Source: Aquabacterium sp. CECT 9606 | Lineage (GTDB): Bacteria; Pseudomonadota; Gammaproteobacteria; Burkholderiales; Burkholderiaceae_C | Assembly: GCF_918741295.1 (NCBI RefSeq) | Contig: NZ_CAKKNB010000004.1 | Span: 434,001 to 498,000 of the forward strand | Length of the DNA stretch: 64,000 nucleotides | Direction of reading: 5' to 3' | Shown here: one piece after another, positions 1 through 10,000 of the stretch | How the letters are laid out: each line of letters opens with the position of its first letter | Numbering within the stretch: the first letter of the stretch is position 1 | Made by a program: the position numbers and the translations under genes | The notes under the pieces: model-generated | The model's database searches: none | What the model was told of the DNA's origin: nothing | Seen by the model: the letters and a program-made list of their open reading frames with translations, nothing else

Positions 1-1
1 C

Positions 2-1687
2 ATCGAACGGCAGGCCTCAGGCACGGTGGTCGACTTGCTAAGCCATGTGGCAGGCTTTCAGGTCGCGCGCAATGGCGGGCCTGGCGCGGATGGCAACGTT
101 TACCTTCGCGGGGGGGAGGCGCGGCACATCGCGGTGCTGGTCGATGGCGTGCGCGTTGACACGCAAAATGTCAGTGGCGGCGCGTCATGGCAGATGTTGA
201 ACCTGTCTCAGATCGACCGCATCGAAATCGTGCGCGGCCCAGTCAGTGCCTTGTACGGCTCGGACGCGATGTCGGGCGTGGTCCAGATCTTCACCAAAAA
301 AGGCAAGGGGCCGGCGCGGCTGGACCTGGGGCTGTCGGCCGGTGAACGGGGTTTCCTCAAGGCCGATGCCGGTCTGAGCGGCTCTGCTGGTCTGTTCGAT
401 TACGCCGTGTCGGCGTCCAGGGAGCGCAGCGATGGCTTCAGTGCTCGGATCAATGCCGTGCCTGGCACCAGGGCTGCAGATCGGGATGGCTACAACGCGG
501 AAGGCGCGACCGTGAGGCTGGGATTCACGCCAGTGGCGGCGCACCGAATCGAGGCGCTGGCCTCACAGCAGCACCTGCTCAGCCGCTATGACTCATCCGT
601 CGCCAGCCGCGACGACTACGGCTTGCGCGATCTGCATGACTTGAAGCTTCAATGGACGGCGCAATGGCGGGACAACTGGTCGAGCCAAGTGACAGGGGGG
701 CGGTCGGTCGACCAATACCGCACGCCGCTGGACAAAGACTACCGCACCGAAACCCAGGTGGACACCGCCTCTTGGCTCAATGAATTCAAGTGGGGCGCGC
801 ATTCGGTGACCACGCTGCTGGAGCGCCGCCAAGACACCCTGAAAAACAGCGATGTGGTGCTGTCAGGTACCGCTGGCGAAGGTGAGCGTAGCGACGATGG
901 CGTGGGATTGGGCTACGCGTGGCGTGCCCATGGCACCGCCATTCAACTCAATGCGCGCAGTGATTGGGACAGCGAGTTTGGGTCGCACAGCACGGGCTCG
1001 GTGGCAGCGGGCCAGGACTTTGCGGACCATTGGAATGTTCACGCATCGTGGGGCACGGGATATCGGGCTCCGACCCTGTACCAACGCTTCAGCAAGTACG
1101 GCAACCTGGCGCTCAAACCTGAATCCTCGCGCAATGCCGAAGTCGGTGTGCGTTATCAAAATGGCGGTGTGCAGTGGGGCGCGACGGCCTACAACAACTG
1201 GGTGACCGATCTCATCACCGGGCCCCCAGGAAGCACCCGAACCTGTGTGCAAGATCCAGTTTATTGCTACAGGAACACGGCGTTGGCACACCTCAAGGGC
1301 CTCAGTGTGAACGGGGCTGTGCCTTTGGGGCCGGTGCGCCTGTCGGGCTCCATGGATTTCGGATCGTACAAGAACGCCCTGAACGGCACGGATCTTCAGC
1401 GCCGTGCACGTCGCCAGGCCTCCGTGCGCATGGACACGGACGTGAAGGACTGGACCTTGGGCGCGCAACTGTTGGCGGTGGCCCGACGCTTTGACAAGGT
1501 GAACAACGCGGGGGCACTGGGAGGCTACACCGTGTTGAACGTGGATGCCTTGTACCGCCTCAATGCGCAATGGCGCGTGCTGGCGCGCATAGACAACGTG
1601 GGCGACAAAAAGTACGAGAACGCGCAGACCTATGGAACCACACCCCGCACCGCCATCATTGGCCTGCGCTGGACACCGGAGCTGTGA
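2..1687 (+). CDS. btuB: TonB-dependent cobalamin receptor BtuB (5'-truncated)
   Basis: Outer-membrane TonB-dependent receptor, most likely for cobalamin or other corrinoids. The frame is open through the left window edge, so the signal peptide and TonB box are missing; the in-frame GTG at 26 lies inside the plug and is not the true start. Plug-domain signatures are visible at once (YLRGG, VLVDGVRVD, RIEIVRGP, LYGSDAMSGV), followed by about 430 residues of alternating barrel strands. Receptor class is seen in the sequence; corrinoid specificity is inferred from context, since its stop overlaps the first base of cobU and btuFCD follow. A cobalamin riboswitch would be expected upstream, outside the window. 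Confidence 0.88.
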   Translation: MERQASGTVVDLLSHVAGFQVARNGGPGADGNVYLRGGEARHIAVLVDGVRVDTQNVSGGASWQMLNLSQIDRIEIVRGPVSALYGSDAMSGVVQIFTKKGKGPARLDLGLSAGERGFLKADAGLSGSAGLFDYAVSASRERSDGFSARINAVPGTRAADRDGYNAEGATVRLGFTPVAAHRIEALASQQHLLSRYDSSVASRDDYGLRDLHDLKLQWTAQWRDNWSSQVTGGRSVDQYRTPLDKDYRTETQVDTASWLNEFKWGAHSVTTLLERRQDTLKNSDVVLSGTAGEGERSDDGVGLGYAWRAHGTAIQLNARSDWDSEFGSHSTGSVAAGQDFADHWNVHASWGTGYRAPTLYQRFSKYGNLALKPESSRNAEVGVRYQNGGVQWGATAYNNWVTDLITGPPGSTRTCVQDPVYCYRNTALAHLKGLSVNGAVPLGPVRLSGSMDFGSYKNALNGTDLQRRARRQASVRMDTDVKDWTLGAQLLAVARRFDKVNNAGALGGYTVLNVDALYRLNAQWRVLARIDNVGDKKYENAQTYGTTPRTAIIGLRWTPEL

Positions 1688-2247
1688 TGTCTGAACACCA
1701 TTTGATCGTTGGCGGCCAACGCAGCGGCAAGTCGCGCCAGGCCGAGCGGCTGGCCCAAACCTGGTTGCGGCAATCCGAGGTGCACAGTGTGACGGTGGTG
1801 GCCACGGCGCTGGCCTTTGACGATGAAATGCGTGACCGCATCCAGCGCCATCGGCAAGAGCGGCCCGTGGGCATGGCCACGGTCGAGGCGCCTTTGGGCC
1901 TGGCCGAGGCCCTGCGCGCGCAAGCATCGCCAGGGCGCTTGTTGTTGGTGGATTGCCTGACCTTGTGGCTGACCAACTGGCTGATGCCCGCCCAAGGCCA
2001 GGCCGATCTGCCCGCCTGGCGTGCCGAGCGCGAGGCCTTGTTGGCGGTGCTACCGAACCTGCCATCGCCCGTGGTGTTCGTGTCCAACGAGGTGGGCTGG
2101 GGCATCGTGCCCCTGTCTTGTGAAGTGCGTGCCTTTGTCGATGAACTGGGTTGGCTCAACCAGGCGGTGGCGCAACGGTGTGCGCAGTTGACTTTGATGG
2201 TGGCGGGGCAGGCCTGGACGCGGCCAGTGACGCCGCACGAGGAATGA
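1687..2247 (+). CDS. cobU: Adenosylcobinamide kinase / adenosylcobinamide-phosphate guanylyltransferase
   Basis: Bifunctional cytosolic enzyme (CobU in Salmonella, CobP in Pseudomonas) that phosphorylates adenosylcobinamide and transfers GMP to give adenosylcobinamide-GDP. At 186 residues it has the usual length. The P-loop GGQRSGKS is at residues 9-16, and the family motifs DCLTLWLTN and SNEVGWGIVP are present. The ATG at 1687 shares its A with the btuB stop, so the two are translationally coupled; longer in-frame openings into btuB are coincidental. The product is a substrate for CobS, encoded later in the same operon. Confidence 0.95.
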   Translation: MSEHHLIVGGQRSGKSRQAERLAQTWLRQSEVHSVTVVATALAFDDEMRDRIQRHRQERPVGMATVEAPLGLAEALRAQASPGRLLLVDCLTLWLTNWLMPAQGQADLPAWRAEREALLAVLPNLPSPVVFVSNEVGWGIVPLSCEVRAFVDELGWLNQAVAQRCAQLTLMVAGQAWTRPVTPHEE

Positions 2248-2248
2248 C

Positions 2249-3154
2249 ATGAGCATGAAGAACATGTGGTGTTGGATGCTGTTGTTGGCCTTGATGGCGG
2301 CCACGCCGGTGAGCCATGCCGCGCCTGACGTGACCTTGGTCGATGACCGCGGCGTGACCGTTCGCCTGGATGCCTCGCCAGCACGCATCGTGACCTTGCT
2401 GCCATCGCTCACCGAGACGGTGTGTGAATTGGGCGGTTGCGCCCGCCTGGTCGGCACCGATCGCTATTCCAACCACCCGGCCCCCGTGCGCAACCTGCCC
2501 AAGACAGGTGGCTTGGACGACGCCAACATCGAGCTGATCGCCTCCCTCAAGCCCGATGTGGTGCTCTTGGCTTTGTCGTCACGCGTGACGGATCGGCTGG
2601 AATCCCTGGGCATCAAAGTGGTGGCGCTGGAGCCCCGCACCTACAAGGATGTGCAGCGCGTGGCCGGCAAGGTGGCCCAGATCCTGGGCAGCGCTGATGG
2701 TGGCTTGCGTCTGTGGCAGCGGCTGGAGGCGCAGGTGGATGCCGCAGCCAAAACGGTGCCCGCCAGTGCGCGTGGCCTGAGCGTTTACTACGAGGTGGAC
2801 AGCGCGCCCTACGCCGCTGGCGAGTCCTCGTTCATCGGCGAGACCTTGACCCGACTCGGCGCCAAAAACATTGTGCCCACCAGCCTGGGCCCATTTCCCA
2901 AATTGAACCCGGAATACGTGGTGCGGGCCGACCCGCAGGTCATCATGATTTCACAGCGGCATTCGGCGGGTGTGGGCGCGCGGCCCGGCTGGGATCGCAT
3001 CCGCGCGGTGCGTGACAAGCATGTGTGCGCCTTCACCTCCGAACAGGGCGATGTTTTGTCGCGCCCTGGCCCGCGCATGGGCGAGGCGGCGCAGATCATG
3101 GCGCGTTGCCTTCGGGAATCGGCCCCTTCGGCTGGTGCTGGGGCCGCGCGATGA
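2249..3154 (+). CDS. btuF: Periplasmic cobalamin-binding protein BtuF
   Basis: Substrate-binding protein of the BtuFCD vitamin B12 ABC importer. Residues 1 to about 24 form a classical signal peptide ending ATPVSHA, so the mature protein is periplasmic. The helical-backbone type of binding-protein fold is recognisable: ARIVTLLPSLTETV near the N-terminus, a LVGTDRYSNHP loop, the domain linker around ANIELIASLKPDVV, and a C-terminal lobe ending in DVLSRPGPR. One base separates it from cobU, and its last four bases overlap btuC. A second, leaderless relative lies at 15138-15968. Confidence 0.93.
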   Translation: MSMKNMWCWMLLLALMAATPVSHAAPDVTLVDDRGVTVRLDASPARIVTLLPSLTETVCELGGCARLVGTDRYSNHPAPVRNLPKTGGLDDANIELIASLKPDVVLLALSSRVTDRLESLGIKVVALEPRTYKDVQRVAGKVAQILGSADGGLRLWQRLEAQVDAAAKTVPASARGLSVYYEVDSAPYAAGESSFIGETLTRLGAKNIVPTSLGPFPKLNPEYVVRADPQVIMISQRHSAGVGARPGWDRIRAVRDKHVCAFTSEQGDVLSRPGPRMGEAAQIMARCLRESAPSAGAGAAR

Positions 3155-4116
3155 AGCCGATCACCTTGCTCTTCGTGCTGATCGCGGTGACCTTGGGTTT
3201 GCAGGCCTTGGGCTTGGCCGTGGGCAGCACCGGCTGGTCGCCGCCGTGGGGTGATCCCACCGCGATGCAGATCGTGTGGGACATCCGCGCACCACGTTGT
3301 GTGGGCGCTTGGTTGGCCGGTGCCTTGCTGGGCCTGGGCGGCGCCATCGCGCAGGGCCTGTTCCGCAACCCCTTGGCCGATCCCTACCTGTTGGGCAGTT
3401 CGTCCGGCGCTGCTTTGGGCGTGGCAGTGCTGCTGGCTTTGCTGGGCGTGTCGCCAGTGGCGTCAGCATGGAGTTTGCGTTTGGGCCTGACGGGCGCGGC
3501 GTTTGTGGGGGCGGTGGGCGCCGTGTCGCTGACCTTGATCCTGGCGCGTGGCGTGCAGCACACCTTGCGCCTCTTGCTGGCCGGCGTGGTGGTGGGTGTG
3601 GTGCTGGGCGCCTTGAGCGCGCTGACCATGTTGATGGTGCCCGACATCATGCGGGCCATGCAGGCTTTCATGATGGGCACGACCGGCTTCCTGGGTTGGA
3701 ACAGCGTGACGATCCTGGCCAGCACCTTGCTGGTGAGCGTGCTGGTGGCCTTTGGCTGCAGCCGCGCTTTAGATGCCTTGACCTTGGGCGATTCGGCCGC
3801 CATCAGCCTGGGCGTGCGCCTGACCGGCGTGCGCATGCTGCTGATCGCGGCCATGGCACTGGCGACGGGTGCGGCCGTGGCGCAGGCCGGCCTGATTTCT
3901 TTCGTGGGCCTGGTGGCGCCGCACTTGGTGCGCAGCCGGGTCAACGCCACCAATGGCCCGGTGTTGCTGCTGTCGGCCTTGTTTGGCGGGGTGTTGCTGT
4001 TGGGCGCGGACATCGTGGCCCGCTGGGTATGGGCGCCGCAAGAGCTGCCCGTTGGCGTGCTGACCGCCGTGCTGGGTGGCGGCTACTTGCTGTGGCGCAT
4101 GAACCGGGGTGGATGA
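3151..4116 (+). CDS. btuC: Vitamin B12 ABC transporter permease BtuC
   Basis: FecCD/BtuC-family inner-membrane permease of 321 residues, forming the translocation channel of the importer. About ten hydrophobic segments can be followed along the protein. Conserved family motifs include RAPRCVGAWLAGALLGLGG, NPLADPYLLGSSSGAALG and GLVAPHLVR, the last near the helix that contacts the ATPase. The start at 3151 was chosen because its ATG overlaps the btuF stop (ATGA) and directly precedes the first membrane helix. Longer in-frame openings into btuF would add a non-hydrophobic extension. Confidence 0.94.
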   Translation: MKPITLLFVLIAVTLGLQALGLAVGSTGWSPPWGDPTAMQIVWDIRAPRCVGAWLAGALLGLGGAIAQGLFRNPLADPYLLGSSSGAALGVAVLLALLGVSPVASAWSLRLGLTGAAFVGAVGAVSLTLILARGVQHTLRLLLAGVVVGVVLGALSALTMLMVPDIMRAMQAFMMGTTGFLGWNSVTILASTLLVSVLVAFGCSRALDALTLGDSAAISLGVRLTGVRMLLIAAMALATGAAVAQAGLISFVGLVAPHLVRSRVNATNGPVLLLSALFGGVLLLGADIVARWVWAPQELPVGVLTAVLGGGYLLWRMNRGG

Positions 4117-4117
4117 C

Positions 4118-4900
4118 ATGACCATGCCTCGCCCTCCCATCGCTTTGAGCGCCGACATCCAGTCTGTGCGCTTGTCTCAACAAGTTGTGCTGCACCCCCT
4201 GGCCTTGACCTTGCCGGCCGGCCGCTGGACGGCCATCGTCGGCCCCAATGGTGCGGGCAAATCCACGCTGTTGCGCACCCTGGCCGGCTTGCAACCGTGC
4301 GATGGGCAAATCGGCTTGCAAGGCCGGCCACTGAACCGGTGGCCCGCCAAGGAGCGCGCCCGCGCATTGGCCTGGTTGGGCCAGAGCGAAGCCGGTGCCG
4401 ATGACCTGAGCGCGCTCGACGTGGTCATGCTGGGCCGCTTGCCGCACCAGGCCTGGTTGGCGCCTGCCAGCCCGGCCGACCATGCCGCTGTACAGCAGGC
4501 CATGACGCAAACCCATTGCTGGGCCTGGAAGGACCGCACCCTGGCCCACCTGTCGGGTGGTGAGCGCCAGCGTGTGCTGCTGGCGCGGGCCTTGGCCGTG
4601 CAGGCCCCCATCGTCTTGATGGACGAACCTTTGGCCCACCTGGATCCCCCTCACCAGGCCGACTGGCTGTGCATCGTGCGCGGGCTGGTGAAGCAAGGTG
4701 TGACGGTGGTCAGCGTGCTGCACGAGTTGAACATGGCCTTGCAAGCCGACGACCTGGTGGTGATGGCCAAAGGCCTGGTGCGGCACCATGGGCCGGTCGA
4801 TTCGGCCTTGTCCCACGCCGCGCTGCAAGAGGTGTTTGACCACCGGCTCAAGTTGTTCAACGTGGAGGGGCAATGGTTGGCCATGCCTTACACCGCATGA
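4118..4900 (+). CDS. btuD: Vitamin B12 ABC transporter ATPase BtuD
   Basis: Cytosolic ATP-binding subunit of the BtuFCD importer, 260 residues. Walker A GPNGAGKST is at residues 42-50, the ABC signature LSGGERQ near 146, Walker B IVLMDEP just after it, and the switch His in VVSVLHELN. ATG 4118 lies one base after the btuC stop; an in-frame GTG at 4109 inside btuC and an ATG at 4124 are alternatives. The gene ends in an ATGA overlap with cobB, so importer and biosynthetic genes are in one transcription unit. Confidence 0.93.
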   Translation: MTMPRPPIALSADIQSVRLSQQVVLHPLALTLPAGRWTAIVGPNGAGKSTLLRTLAGLQPCDGQIGLQGRPLNRWPAKERARALAWLGQSEAGADDLSALDVVMLGRLPHQAWLAPASPADHAAVQQAMTQTHCWAWKDRTLAHLSGGERQRVLLARALAVQAPIVLMDEPLAHLDPPHQADWLCIVRGLVKQGVTVVSVLHELNMALQADDLVVMAKGLVRHHGPVDSALSHAALQEVFDHRLKLFNVEGQWLAMPYTA

Positions 4901-6219
4901 GGCCATCCACCGTGCAATGCCCTGCCGTGCTGATCAGCGCCCCGGCTTCCGGCCAGGGCAAGACCACGGCCACGGCAGCCCTGGCGCGTTGGCACCGCCA
5001 GCAAGGCCTGCGTGTGCGCGTGTTCAAGACGGGGCCTGATTTTCTCGACCCAATGATCCTGGAGTGTGCCAGTGGCCAGCCCGTCTACCAATTGGACCTG
5101 TGGATGGGCGGTGAGGTGCATTGCCGCGAGATGCTTTACCGGGCCGCGTGCGAGTCGGACTTGATCCTGGTGGAGGGTGTGATGGGCTTGCACGATGGCG
5201 AAGCCTCCAGCGCGCAGCTGGCCATGCGTTTCGGTTTGCCGGTGCTGGCCGTCATCGATGGCTCGGCCATGGCGCAAACCTTTGGCGCGATCGCGCTGGG
5301 CCTGGCGACATACCGCCCCGGCCTGACCATGGCGGGGGTGCTGGCCAACCGCGTGGGCAGTGAGTCGCACGCGCAGATGCTGCGTGAAAGCCTGCCTGAG
5401 GGCATGGCCTGGTTTGGCGCGCTGCCGCGCAACGAGGCCCATGGGATGCCCTCTCGGCATCTGGGGCTGGTGCAGGCGCAAGAGATCGCCGACCTGGAAT
5501 TGCGCATTGACCAGGCAGCGCAAGCCTTGGGCCGCCTGGCACCCGCCATGCCTTTGCCCGTGAGCTTTGAGCCTGGTGCTGAGCAACAGCATGGGCAAGT
5601 AGCCCCTGAGCGCAGCCTGCAAGGCGTGCGGATCGCCGTGGCCCGCGATGCGGCGTTCTCTTTCCTGTACCCGGCCAACCTGGACACCTTGCGTGAGCTG
5701 GGCGCCGAGCTGCGGTTCTTCTCGCCCTTGAGTGACGCCGCCCTGCCAGAGGCTGACAGCCTTTACCTGCCTGGCGGCTATCCCGAACTGCACCTGGATC
5801 AACTGGCGCACAACCGTGCCATGAGGGCGGCGATCCACGCGCACCATGAGCAGGGCAAACCGTTGGTGGCCGAATGCGGCGGCATGCTTTACCTGCTGGA
5901 TTCGCTCAGCGATGTGCAAGGCCACACGGCACCCATGCTGGGGCTGATGCCGGGCAAGGCGGTGCTGCAAAAGCGCTTCGTCAACCTGGGCATGCATGGC
6001 GTGACCTTGCCCGAGGGGGCGGTGCGCGGCCACACCTTCCACCACGCCAGCATGGACAGCCCCATGACCCCGGTGGCTTCAACGCAGCCCCAGCGCCAGT
6101 CGGGCAAGGCCGAAGGTGTTTACCGCGCCGGTCGCCTGCATGCCTCGTTCCTGCACATGTACTTTCCATCCAATCCGACGGCCGTCGCCGCCTTGTTCGC
6201 TCCTGGAGTCCCCACATGA
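4897..6219 (+). CDS. cobB: Cobyrinic acid a,c-diamide synthase
   Basis: CobB/CbiA glutamine-dependent amidotransferase of 440 residues that converts cobyrinic (or hydrogenobyrinic) acid to its a,c-diamide using ATP. The N-terminal P-loop-like motif is SAPASGQGKTT. The C-terminal glutaminase domain has its nucleophile in VAECGGMLYLL (Cys about 327) and the catalytic His in GHTFHHAS. The start overlaps btuD by four bases and the stop overlaps the ExbB-like gene by four bases. Its presence means the organism can use corrinoids as early as cobyrinic acid, not only cobinamide. Confidence 0.94.
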   Translation: MRPSTVQCPAVLISAPASGQGKTTATAALARWHRQQGLRVRVFKTGPDFLDPMILECASGQPVYQLDLWMGGEVHCREMLYRAACESDLILVEGVMGLHDGEASSAQLAMRFGLPVLAVIDGSAMAQTFGAIALGLATYRPGLTMAGVLANRVGSESHAQMLRESLPEGMAWFGALPRNEAHGMPSRHLGLVQAQEIADLELRIDQAAQALGRLAPAMPLPVSFEPGAEQQHGQVAPERSLQGVRIAVARDAAFSFLYPANLDTLRELGAELRFFSPLSDAALPEADSLYLPGGYPELHLDQLAHNRAMRAAIHAHHEQGKPLVAECGGMLYLLDSLSDVQGHTAPMLGLMPGKAVLQKRFVNLGMHGVTLPEGAVRGHTFHHASMDSPMTPVASTQPQRQSGKAEGVYRAGRLHASFLHMYFPSNPTAVAALFAPGVPT

Positions 6220-6683
6220 TGGTTGAAACTGGTTTTTCTCAGGTCGCGCAATCGCTGCTGTGGCCCGTGCTCACCCTGGTGGCCCTGGGCTTCGTGTACG
6301 CCTTGTGGACCGGTGGCATGACCATGATGGAAGCCGTGCAGCGCTGGCGCAACCCGCGCTACACAGCGTTGCGTGTCACGCCCGATTTGTCGATGGAAGA
6401 ACTGGAGCTGTCGGTCATCCGCCAGATCGAGCCGGTGCGCCTGCTCAGCCGCCTGAGCCCGATGCTCGGCCTCATCGCCACGATGATCCCGCTGGGCCCG
6501 GCCCTTCAAAGCGTGGCAGCAGGCCAGGGGCAGCAGGCTTTGTCGGTGTTCAGTGGGGCCTTCGCGGGCGTGGTGCTGGCCCTGGCGGCGGCGTCCATCG
6601 GCCTGACCGTGTATTCGGTGCGCCGCCGCTGGCTGCTGGCCGAGCTGCTGGAGGTGCGCAAGGCGCGCGAGGTAGCACCATGA
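6216..6683 (+). CDS. MotA/TolQ/ExbB-family proton-channel-like protein
   Basis: Inner-membrane protein of 155 residues, shorter than typical ExbB (about 240). There are three hydrophobic segments: about 11-35 (LLWPVLTLVALGFVYALW), then SPMLGLIATMIPLGPAL near 85-105, and FSGAFAGVVLALAAASIGL near 112-135. The second and third resemble ExbB/TolQ channel helices with the conserved small and Thr residues. A charged cytosolic loop (RWRNPRYTALRVTPDLSMEE) separates helices 1 and 2. It overlaps cobB and the following DUF2149 gene by four bases each. Family membership is seen in the sequence; a role in energising the neighbouring CobN-like protein is inference. Confidence 0.85.
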   Translation: MMVETGFSQVAQSLLWPVLTLVALGFVYALWTGGMTMMEAVQRWRNPRYTALRVTPDLSMEELELSVIRQIEPVRLLSRLSPMLGLIATMIPLGPALQSVAAGQGQQALSVFSGAFAGVVLALAAASIGLTVYSVRRRWLLAELLEVRKAREVAP

Positions 6684-7042
6684 GTTTCAAGCACATCCAC
6701 GTGATGGCCGAGGATGACGACGACCCGATGCTGTCGGCCGTCAACCTGGTCGATGTCTTCCTGGTGCTGGTGGTGGCCTTGCTGACGGCGGTGGCCGCGC
6801 AAAGCCAGAGCAATGCGCAGGACAACGTCACCATCATCCGCAACCCGGGCCAGCCCAACATGGAAGTGGTGGTGCGCGAGAACGGCAAGGAGATCAAGTT
6901 CAAGGGCGCGGGCAGTGCTGGTGCGGGAGAGGGCCAGCGCGCGGGCGTGGCCTACAAGCTCAAGGACGGCAACATCGTCTACGTGCCAGAGTCCGGGGCT
7001 TCCGCACCGCCAGCCGCCGCCACGGGGCAGGGGGCTCGGTGA
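6680..7042 (+). CDS. DUF2149 protein, ExbD-like single-span membrane protein
   Basis: Small protein of 120 residues: an acidic cytosolic N-terminus (EDDDDPM at 11-17), one transmembrane helix at about 18-40, and a predicted periplasmic domain of about 80 residues with a low-complexity Ala/Pro tail. Asp25 sits inside the helix in the string NLVDVFLVLVVALL, closely matching the proton-carrying Asp of ExbD/TolR (FIDVMLVLLIIF type). The family is recognised as DUF2149, of unproven function. It overlaps its neighbours on both sides by four bases, so the ExbB-like, DUF2149 and CobN-like proteins are probably made in fixed proportion as a complex. Confidence 0.8.
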   Translation: MSFKHIHVMAEDDDDPMLSAVNLVDVFLVLVVALLTAVAAQSQSNAQDNVTIIRNPGQPNMEVVVRENGKEIKFKGAGSAGAGEGQRAGVAYKLKDGNIVYVPESGASAPPAAATGQGAR

Positions 7043-10000
7043 GCATGTTTTTACACGGCGCGCGGTGGCTGATGGCTTGGCTGATGCTGGGCCTGTGCAT
7101 GGGCGCCCAGGCAGCATTGCCCGTGGTGCTGTGGTTGACCACGGACGTCACGCCCGCCCCGCGCACCGCCATGATCGAGCGTCTGGCCCGCGCTCAAGGC
7201 TTGAGCTTGCAACACCTCGAGTACCCCTTGCGGGGCAGCAGCACGCTCACCGCGGCGGAAGCCAACGCGCTTGATGCTGCGGTGACGGGCGCCGCGATGG
7301 TGTGGGTTGACGCGCCTCACGTTACCGCCCAGACCCGCCTTGAGCGCTTGCTGACCCCCCCCTTGTCCAAAGCCAGGAACCTTGTCTGGGTGACGCCCGA
7401 GGCCACCTCCAACCGCATCGCGGCTTACCTGCAAGCCGGTGGCGAGCGCAATACCGAGCATGCGCTGACCTTGTCCAATGCCTTGATCAAGGGCTTGCCA
7501 GCGCCTGAGTTGCCCGCCCCGCAAGCCTGGCCCAGTCGTGGCCTGTACCACCCCGATGCGCCTGGCCTGTTCAACGATGCCCAGGCCTTGTCGCAATGGC
7601 AGTTGTCGCAAGGCGCCTTGCGTGGCCGGCCAGCGGTGGTGTTGCTGGTCCACCGCTATCATTTTGTGAATGGCGCCACAGAGTGGATCGACGCCTGGCT
7701 GCGCATGTTTGCCAAGCAAGGCCTCTTTGCTTACGCGGCGTTTGGCCAGCAGGTGGACGCGGCGGGTCTGTCGGGCCTGTTGGAGGTGACCGGGCCTGGT
7801 GGCTCTGGCCGCCATCTGCACGCACAGGTGGTGGTCATCCACCAGTTGTTGCCGCAGGGGGCCGCCTTGCAGCCGCTGTTCGCCCGCTGGGGCGCGCCGG
7901 TGTTGTTGACGCAGCCGCACCGGTCGGCCGACACCGCCAGTTGGGAGCAGGACGAAGGCGGCTTGTCGCAAAGCGATGTGCCTTTCTACCTGGCACAGCC
8001 GGAGGGGGCCGGCGCCATCGATCCGATCTTGGTGGTGGCGCATGCCGACCAAAGCCGTCGACCCGAGTTGATCGAACGCCAGGCCCAGGCCGTGGTGGCC
8101 AAGGCGCGCCGCCTGATCACGCTGCAAACCAAGCCAGCGGCCGACAAGCGCCTGGTGGCCATGGTCTACAACTACCCACCGGGCGGCAGCCATTTCGGCG
8201 CGTCGTTCCTGAACGTGCCGCGCAGCCTGGAGCAGGTCTCGGGCAACCTGGCCCAGGCGGGCTACACCACGCATGCGGTGCCTGAGTCGCAATGGGTTGA
8301 TGGCCTCAAACCCATGCTGGCCGCCTACTATCCTGGCTCTGATCTGCAGGCCTTGTTGGCCAGCAACCAGGCTGCCCCCTTGCCCTTGAAAGACTACGAG
8401 GCCTGGTGGGCGACGTTGCCCGTGAAGGTGCGCCAGCGCATCGAAGCACAGTGGGGCACGCCAGGCAGCAGCCGCTATGTGGTCTCATACCAAGGCCAGC
8501 GTGTTTTCGTGATCCCGCGCATGCAGGTCGGGCAGTTGTCGGTGCTGCCCCAACCGCCGCGTGAGGAAACCTTGCACCTGGGCCAGAACCCTTTCATGCA
8601 CCGCAGCAAGACACCCTTGTCCCACCACTACCTGGCGGTGTACTTGTGGGCGCGGCAAGCCGATGCGTTGATCCACTTCGGCACCCATGGCACGCAGGAA
8701 TGGGCTCCTGGCAAGGCGCGCAGCCTCGACGTCTGGGACGATGCCTTGCTGCCACTGGGCGATGTGCCCGTTGTCTACCCCTACATCGTCGACAACCTGG
8801 GTGAGGCCCTGACGGCCAAGCGGCGTGGGCGCGCGGTGCTGGTCAGTCACAAGACGCCAGTGTTCTCGCCAGCGGGCTTCGAGGCCAAGATGGCCCACAT
8901 GCACGAGCTGATGCACGAGTGGGAAACCGTCGATGCGGGGCCCACCAGGCAAGCGCTGGAGCGTCAACTGATCGGCCATTTTGTTGAACACCAGTTGCAC
9001 CGTGACCTGGGCTGGACGGCCGAGCGCATCGCGGCCAACTTCTCCGGCTTTCTGGAGTTGTTGCATCCTTACCTGGACACGCTGGCGCAAAGTTCGCAAC
9101 CCAAAGGCCTGGCGGTGTTCGGGCGCGTGCCCGAGGCCGCGCAGCGTCATCAGACCATCTTGCAGTCCTTGCGCAAGCCCTTGATCGAGGCCTTGGGCGA
9201 GGACATCGATGAGGCCTTCCTGATCGACCACCAAGCGGTGGCCACGGCGCGGCCTTCGCGTTGGTTGGACGTGGCCTTGCTGGATGCGCAAAAGGCCAGC
9301 ACATTGGACCTGCGGCCCGCGCTGCCTGACGGCCCGGTGCCCAACCGCGCAGCGCGCAAGCCGATTGATTCAGCCGCGCTGTTCAAACTGGCCGAGCGGG
9401 CGCAGGCGCTGGAGGCCCTGCTGTCGACAGAAGGAGAAATGCCGGGCCTGCTCACGGCCTTGTCCGGGCACTTCATCACCGCGGCCTATGGCGGCGATCC
9501 CATCCGCAACCCAGACTGCCTGCCCACCGGGCGCAACCTGACCGGCCTGGACCCCAGCCGCTTGCCCACCCGGCAGGCGTACGAGGTGGCCAAGGGCTTG
9601 TTCAACGATTGGCTCAAGACCTGGCGGGCGGAGCATGGCGGCCAGGCGCCCACGCGCATGGCCTTGTCCTTGTGGGCCGGCGAGACCTTGCGGCACCAGG
9701 GCATCATGGAGGCGCAGGCACTGGTGGCTTTGGGCGTTGAGCCGGTCTGGGATGAGTCAGGCCGGCCTGCCGGCGTGCGGGTCATCCCCGCATCCACCTT
9801 GCAACGCCCCCGTGTCGATGTGCTGCTCAGCATCACGGGCTCGTACCGCGACCAGTTCCCCGCCTTGATGGCTTTGGTGGACCAGGCGGTGGCGGCGGCT
9901 TCAACGGCCGAGCCCGCCAATGCGGTGTCGAGCAACACGGCCGTGGTCGCCGCGGAGCTGGTCAAGGAAGGTGTGCCGCGCGCTCAGGCGCAGGTATTGG

